A stretch of DNA of 14,726 nucleotides, from NCBI GenBank assembly GCA_016302585.1, contig JAEDNI010000042.1, positions 1 to 14,726 of the forward strand. The letters are read 5' to 3'. The notes below the pieces were generated by a model. That model did not search any database. It saw only the letters and a list, made by a program, of their open reading frames with translations, and was not told the DNA's origin. Position numbers and translations under genes: made by a program. Origin of the DNA: Paludibacteraceae bacterium. Its GTDB lineage: Bacteria > Bacteroidota > Bacteroidia > Bacteroidales > Paludibacteraceae. Shown here piece after piece: positions 12,927-14,726 of the stretch; position 1 is the first letter of the stretch, and each line of letters begins with the position of its first letter.

Positions 12927-13004
12927 TAAAAGTACTATTTTTGTGTAATTTTACACATTTTTAGCACTATATCTTGTGATTTTTTACACATTTTCGGCAC
13001 TTAT
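12901..13004. promoter_or_regulatory. 32/33-bp-period degenerate tandem repeat containing the ATPase promoter
   Basis: On the minus strand three successive units begin with GTGCC, GTGCT and GTACT and end in ATA, followed by GTATCTTTG, the -7 box. Unit lengths are 33, 32 and 32 bp. The units share TGTGT in the middle and A-rich right halves; the middle unit holds the palindrome GTGTAATTTTACAC (12943-12956). Three helical turns per unit would put all copies on one DNA face. A multi-site regulator, possibly autoregulation, is inferred. Confidence 0.6.
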
Positions 13005-13046
13005 ATGGTACTTTAACAATACATCTATGATTATCTGAACACAACA

Positions 13047-13073
13047 CACGGGCGACTCACTGAGCCGCCCGTG
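13047..13073 (-). terminator. Strong hairpin after the BspA-like gene
   Basis: CACGGGCG (13047-13054) pairs with CGCCCGTG (13066-13073), and the stem continues through a G-T pair and CTCA/TGAG almost to the tip. It lies about 30 bp past the stop codon. No clear T-run follows on the minus strand, so it may stabilise the mRNA end or act as a weak terminator. Confidence 0.55.
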
Positions 13074-13080
13074 AGATTTG

Positions 13081-13101
13081 TACTTTGTACTTAGTTACTT
13101 G
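13081..13101. repeat. Heptamer tandem array, 3 units (TACTTNG), after the BspA-like gene
   Basis: Units TACTTTG, TACTTAG and TTACTTG lie between the stop codon at 13103-13105 and the hairpin at 13047-13073. A fourth degenerate unit (GTCACTT) runs into the last codons of the gene. Confidence 0.7.
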
Positions 13102-13102
13102 G

Positions 13103-14726
13103 TCACTTTACCAGCGCACCTTGCGCATTATAAACCTTCTCCCCGCGGAGGATGAAGATCTGGCCGTCACGGAGGAGCTTACGAGCCTCACCCCGGCCCT
13201 CCCCTGAAGGGAAGGGAGTATTGTCGATGCCCGTAGCAATACCTTCGCTTGTCGTGGTAAAGCTACCGGAATAGGTGGCGACGGTTTGATCATTGGCATC
13301 TTTTGCAGTTACGCTATAGCCGTATTGAGTATTACTATCCAGACCTGTGACGGTGAACTGCAAGCCGTTTGCGGTCATAAGAGCCGCAGGAGCATGTGCT
13401 TGTCCGTCGCGAGAAGGCGCAAAAGCAATGCCGGTTAATTGACCATTGGCATTGAAGATCAACGTACAGAAGACTACACCATCTTTGGTAATTTGGATGG
13501 TATAAGATGCGGCATTGTTGCTTGTCGGCCAGGTGAGTGTTGCTGCATTGTCCTGCGGCTCTACCGTTACATCATTGGTGGTCACGGTAGTTTCTTTGGC
13601 GCCGATAGCATAGGTATAATAGAAATCCCTCCAAACGGCAGCATTCTTATACATATCAATCGAACTCGGCAGCACATAGAGCTCGCACTCAAACTTATCC
13701 ACTCCGTCAAAAGCGTTGCTGTAGGCATTCGTCGGTGTCGGGCGGTAGTTGAAGATTGTTTCGAGGTTCACGCAGTTATAAAACGCTTGTTCGCCAATGG
13801 TTTTAACAGACTCGCCGATGGTAATCTTTTTCAGTGTCTCAATGCCCGCAAAAGCGTTTGCGCCGATGGCTGTGACGGAGTTACCAATTACGAGTTCCTC
13901 CATTTCGTTCGGTGCTTCTACACCAAACCGGATATTCTCCGTAAACGAACCGGCATTGCCGATGGTCAGTACTTTTGTGTTCGGGTCATACGACCAAACC
14001 AACGCCATGTCTTTTCCACACGTTCCTACGCGATCATATGCAAACTCGGCGGTAAAGGTGGTGTCCTGGGTTATTTGGAAAATACGCGGATTGTCTTTTA
14101 GACCGTCCGACCATTGTGTGAAATGATAGCCATAGTCCGGAGTGACGGTCAGCTTGACAAAATCCAAATATTCTGCAGAACCATTGCCGGAAATAGAGCC
14201 GTGCTCGGCGTTCTTGGTTATGGAAAATATATCCTTAGCAAAAGTGGCAGTAAAAGTCTCGGTTGTGTCTACTGTAACCGTACGAGGATTAGAAGTGTTA
14301 CCGTCATCCCAGCGTACGAAATGGTAGCCATGATTAGCACTCGCTGATATTACTACTTGATCCATATATAGAGCCGTTGTGTCACCTGCAGTAGTGCCCC
14401 ATGTCTGGTTAGCGGATTGTGTGGAAATGGTGTATTTATTCTTAGCAAACTCTGCAGTGAAGGTGGTGTCTTGTGTCAATTCTATAACACGTGGGTTATC
14501 GGTATTACCATCGCTCCATTGAGTAAAATGGTAGCCGTATTTAGGAGTTGCATTCAACGACATATCGTCACACATCGTTTGCGGATAGGTAACATAATTC
14601 CCGTTTGTAGCATTTATGGTAATTGTATATGGAAGAGGCGCATGATCATTAATTCTGCTATCGTTATTCAGCATTTGTTTGAATCTCTCCATTTCTCCGC
14701 ACGGCACATATATAGCAGTCAAACTG
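13103..14726 (-). CDS. BspA-like / InlB-repeat secreted surface protein, 5' end outside window
   Basis: The frame is still open at the window edge, so at least the N-terminus is missing. The visible 540 or so residues start inside what looks like the end of a BspA leucine-rich unit (AIYVPCGEMERFKQML). Next come three divergent InlB B-type repeats of about 70 residues (GYHFTQWSDGNTDNPR, GYHFVRWDDGNTSNPR, GYHFTQWSDGLKDNPR). A BspA domain follows (GTCGKDMALVWSYDPNTKVL; VTAIGANAFAG, VKTIGEQAFYNC), then a fibronectin type III-like region (VEPQDNAATLTWP to YSGSFTTT) and a C-terminal sorting-type tail (KLLRDGQIFILRGEKVYNAQ). The tail suggests type IX secretion or a related route. About eleven residues before the tail (NTPFPSGEGRGE) are encoded by a dispersed repeat. 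Likely an adhesin or surface-display protein; ligand unknown. Confidence 0.92.
   Translation of the reverse strand, partial: SLTAIYVPCGEMERFKQMLNNDSRINDHAPLPYTITINATNGNYVTYPQTMCDDMSLNATPKYGYHFTQWSDGNTDNPRVIELTQDTTFTAEFAKNKYTISTQSANQTWGTTAGDTTALYMDQVVISASANHGYHFVRWDDGNTSNPRTVTVDTTETFTATFAKDIFSITKNAEHGSISGNGSAEYLDFVKLTVTPDYGYHFTQWSDGLKDNPRIFQITQDTTFTAEFAYDRVGTCGKDMALVWSYDPNTKVLTIGNAGSFTENIRFGVEAPNEMEELVIGNSVTAIGANAFAGIETLKKITIGESVKTIGEQAFYNCVNLETIFNYRPTPTNAYSNAFDGVDKFECELYVLPSSIDMYKNAAVWRDFYYTYAIGAKETTVTTNDVTVEPQDNAATLTWPTSNNAASYTIQITKDGVVFCTLIFNANGQLTGIAFAPSRDGQAHAPAALMTANGLQFTVTGLDSNTQYGYSVTAKDANDQTVATYSGSFTTTSEGIATGIDNTPFPSGEGRGEARKLLRDGQIFILRGEKVYNAQGALVK
13186..13218 (+). repeat. GC-rich dispersed repeat, short form, in frame in the BspA-like gene
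   Basis: CCTCACCCC, GGCCCTC and then CCCTGAAGGGAAGGGAG form a 33-bp element with near-palindromic CCCTCCC/GGGAAGGG arms. It encodes TPFPSGEGRGEA just before the secretion tail. It shares an 18-bp identical run with copy B in dapB, and its other end (CCTCACCCCG) with copy A. Confidence 0.8.

Noticed and set aside
11466..13175. Insertion sequence or transposon carrying the ATPase
   Set aside because: No transposase, no terminal inverted repeats and no short target duplication are seen. The flanking similarity is a shared coding tail, so mobility is only one possible reading.

Overview
The window looks like chromosomal DNA from a Bacteroidales bacterium (phylum Bacteroidota). Evidence: two promoters match the Bacteroidetes -33/-7 form (TTTG, 20 bp, TAnnTTTG); the proteins have Bacteroidales-type starts and domains (MFSGIVE riboflavin synthase, MKSLAKDTAIYG flippase, BspA-like surface protein with InlB-type repeats); and a C-terminal tail (LRDGQIFILRGEK) is typical of secreted proteins in this order. 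All supported genes lie on the minus strand, so transcription runs from high to low coordinates.

Region 1 (1-10915) is a densely packed housekeeping gene train read in the order dapB, lepB, wbqC-like, ilvE, POT peptide transporter, coiled-coil hypothetical, rsmI, flippase, ribE, small FKBP, FKBP lipoprotein, and the first codons of a second flippase. Gaps are 0-106 bp, or the genes overlap (ATGA at dapB/lepB). The only recognisable promoter for the train lies just upstream of dapB, so one long operon is plausible. Region 2 (10916-11544) is non-coding: dapB promoter, bidirectional terminator, orphan open frame, 11-bp tandem array, AT palindrome, second terminator and a broken 3' end of a surface-protein gene. 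Region 3 (11545-13102) is a DUF4143-type AAA ATPase gene whose promoter sits in a 32-bp-period repeat. Region 4 (13103-14726) is the 3' part of a BspA/InlB-repeat secreted protein gene that runs off the window.

The most striking signal is a repeat ecology that gene calls do not explain. Twelve short tandem arrays with a 7- or 8-bp period, mostly of different sequence, sit at gene junctions (often supplying the start or stop codon) or in frame inside conserved genes (ribE, wbqC, lepB, twice in dapB). A second class, a palindromic element of about 80-90 bp, occurs twice inside dapB in opposite orientations, and both copies are in frame. Its short form, without the 46-bp core, lies in frame in the BspA-like gene and in the lepB/wbqC gap. 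This resembles in principle the Rickettsia palindromic elements that are tolerated inside proteins. I know no named element of this sequence, but I could not search.
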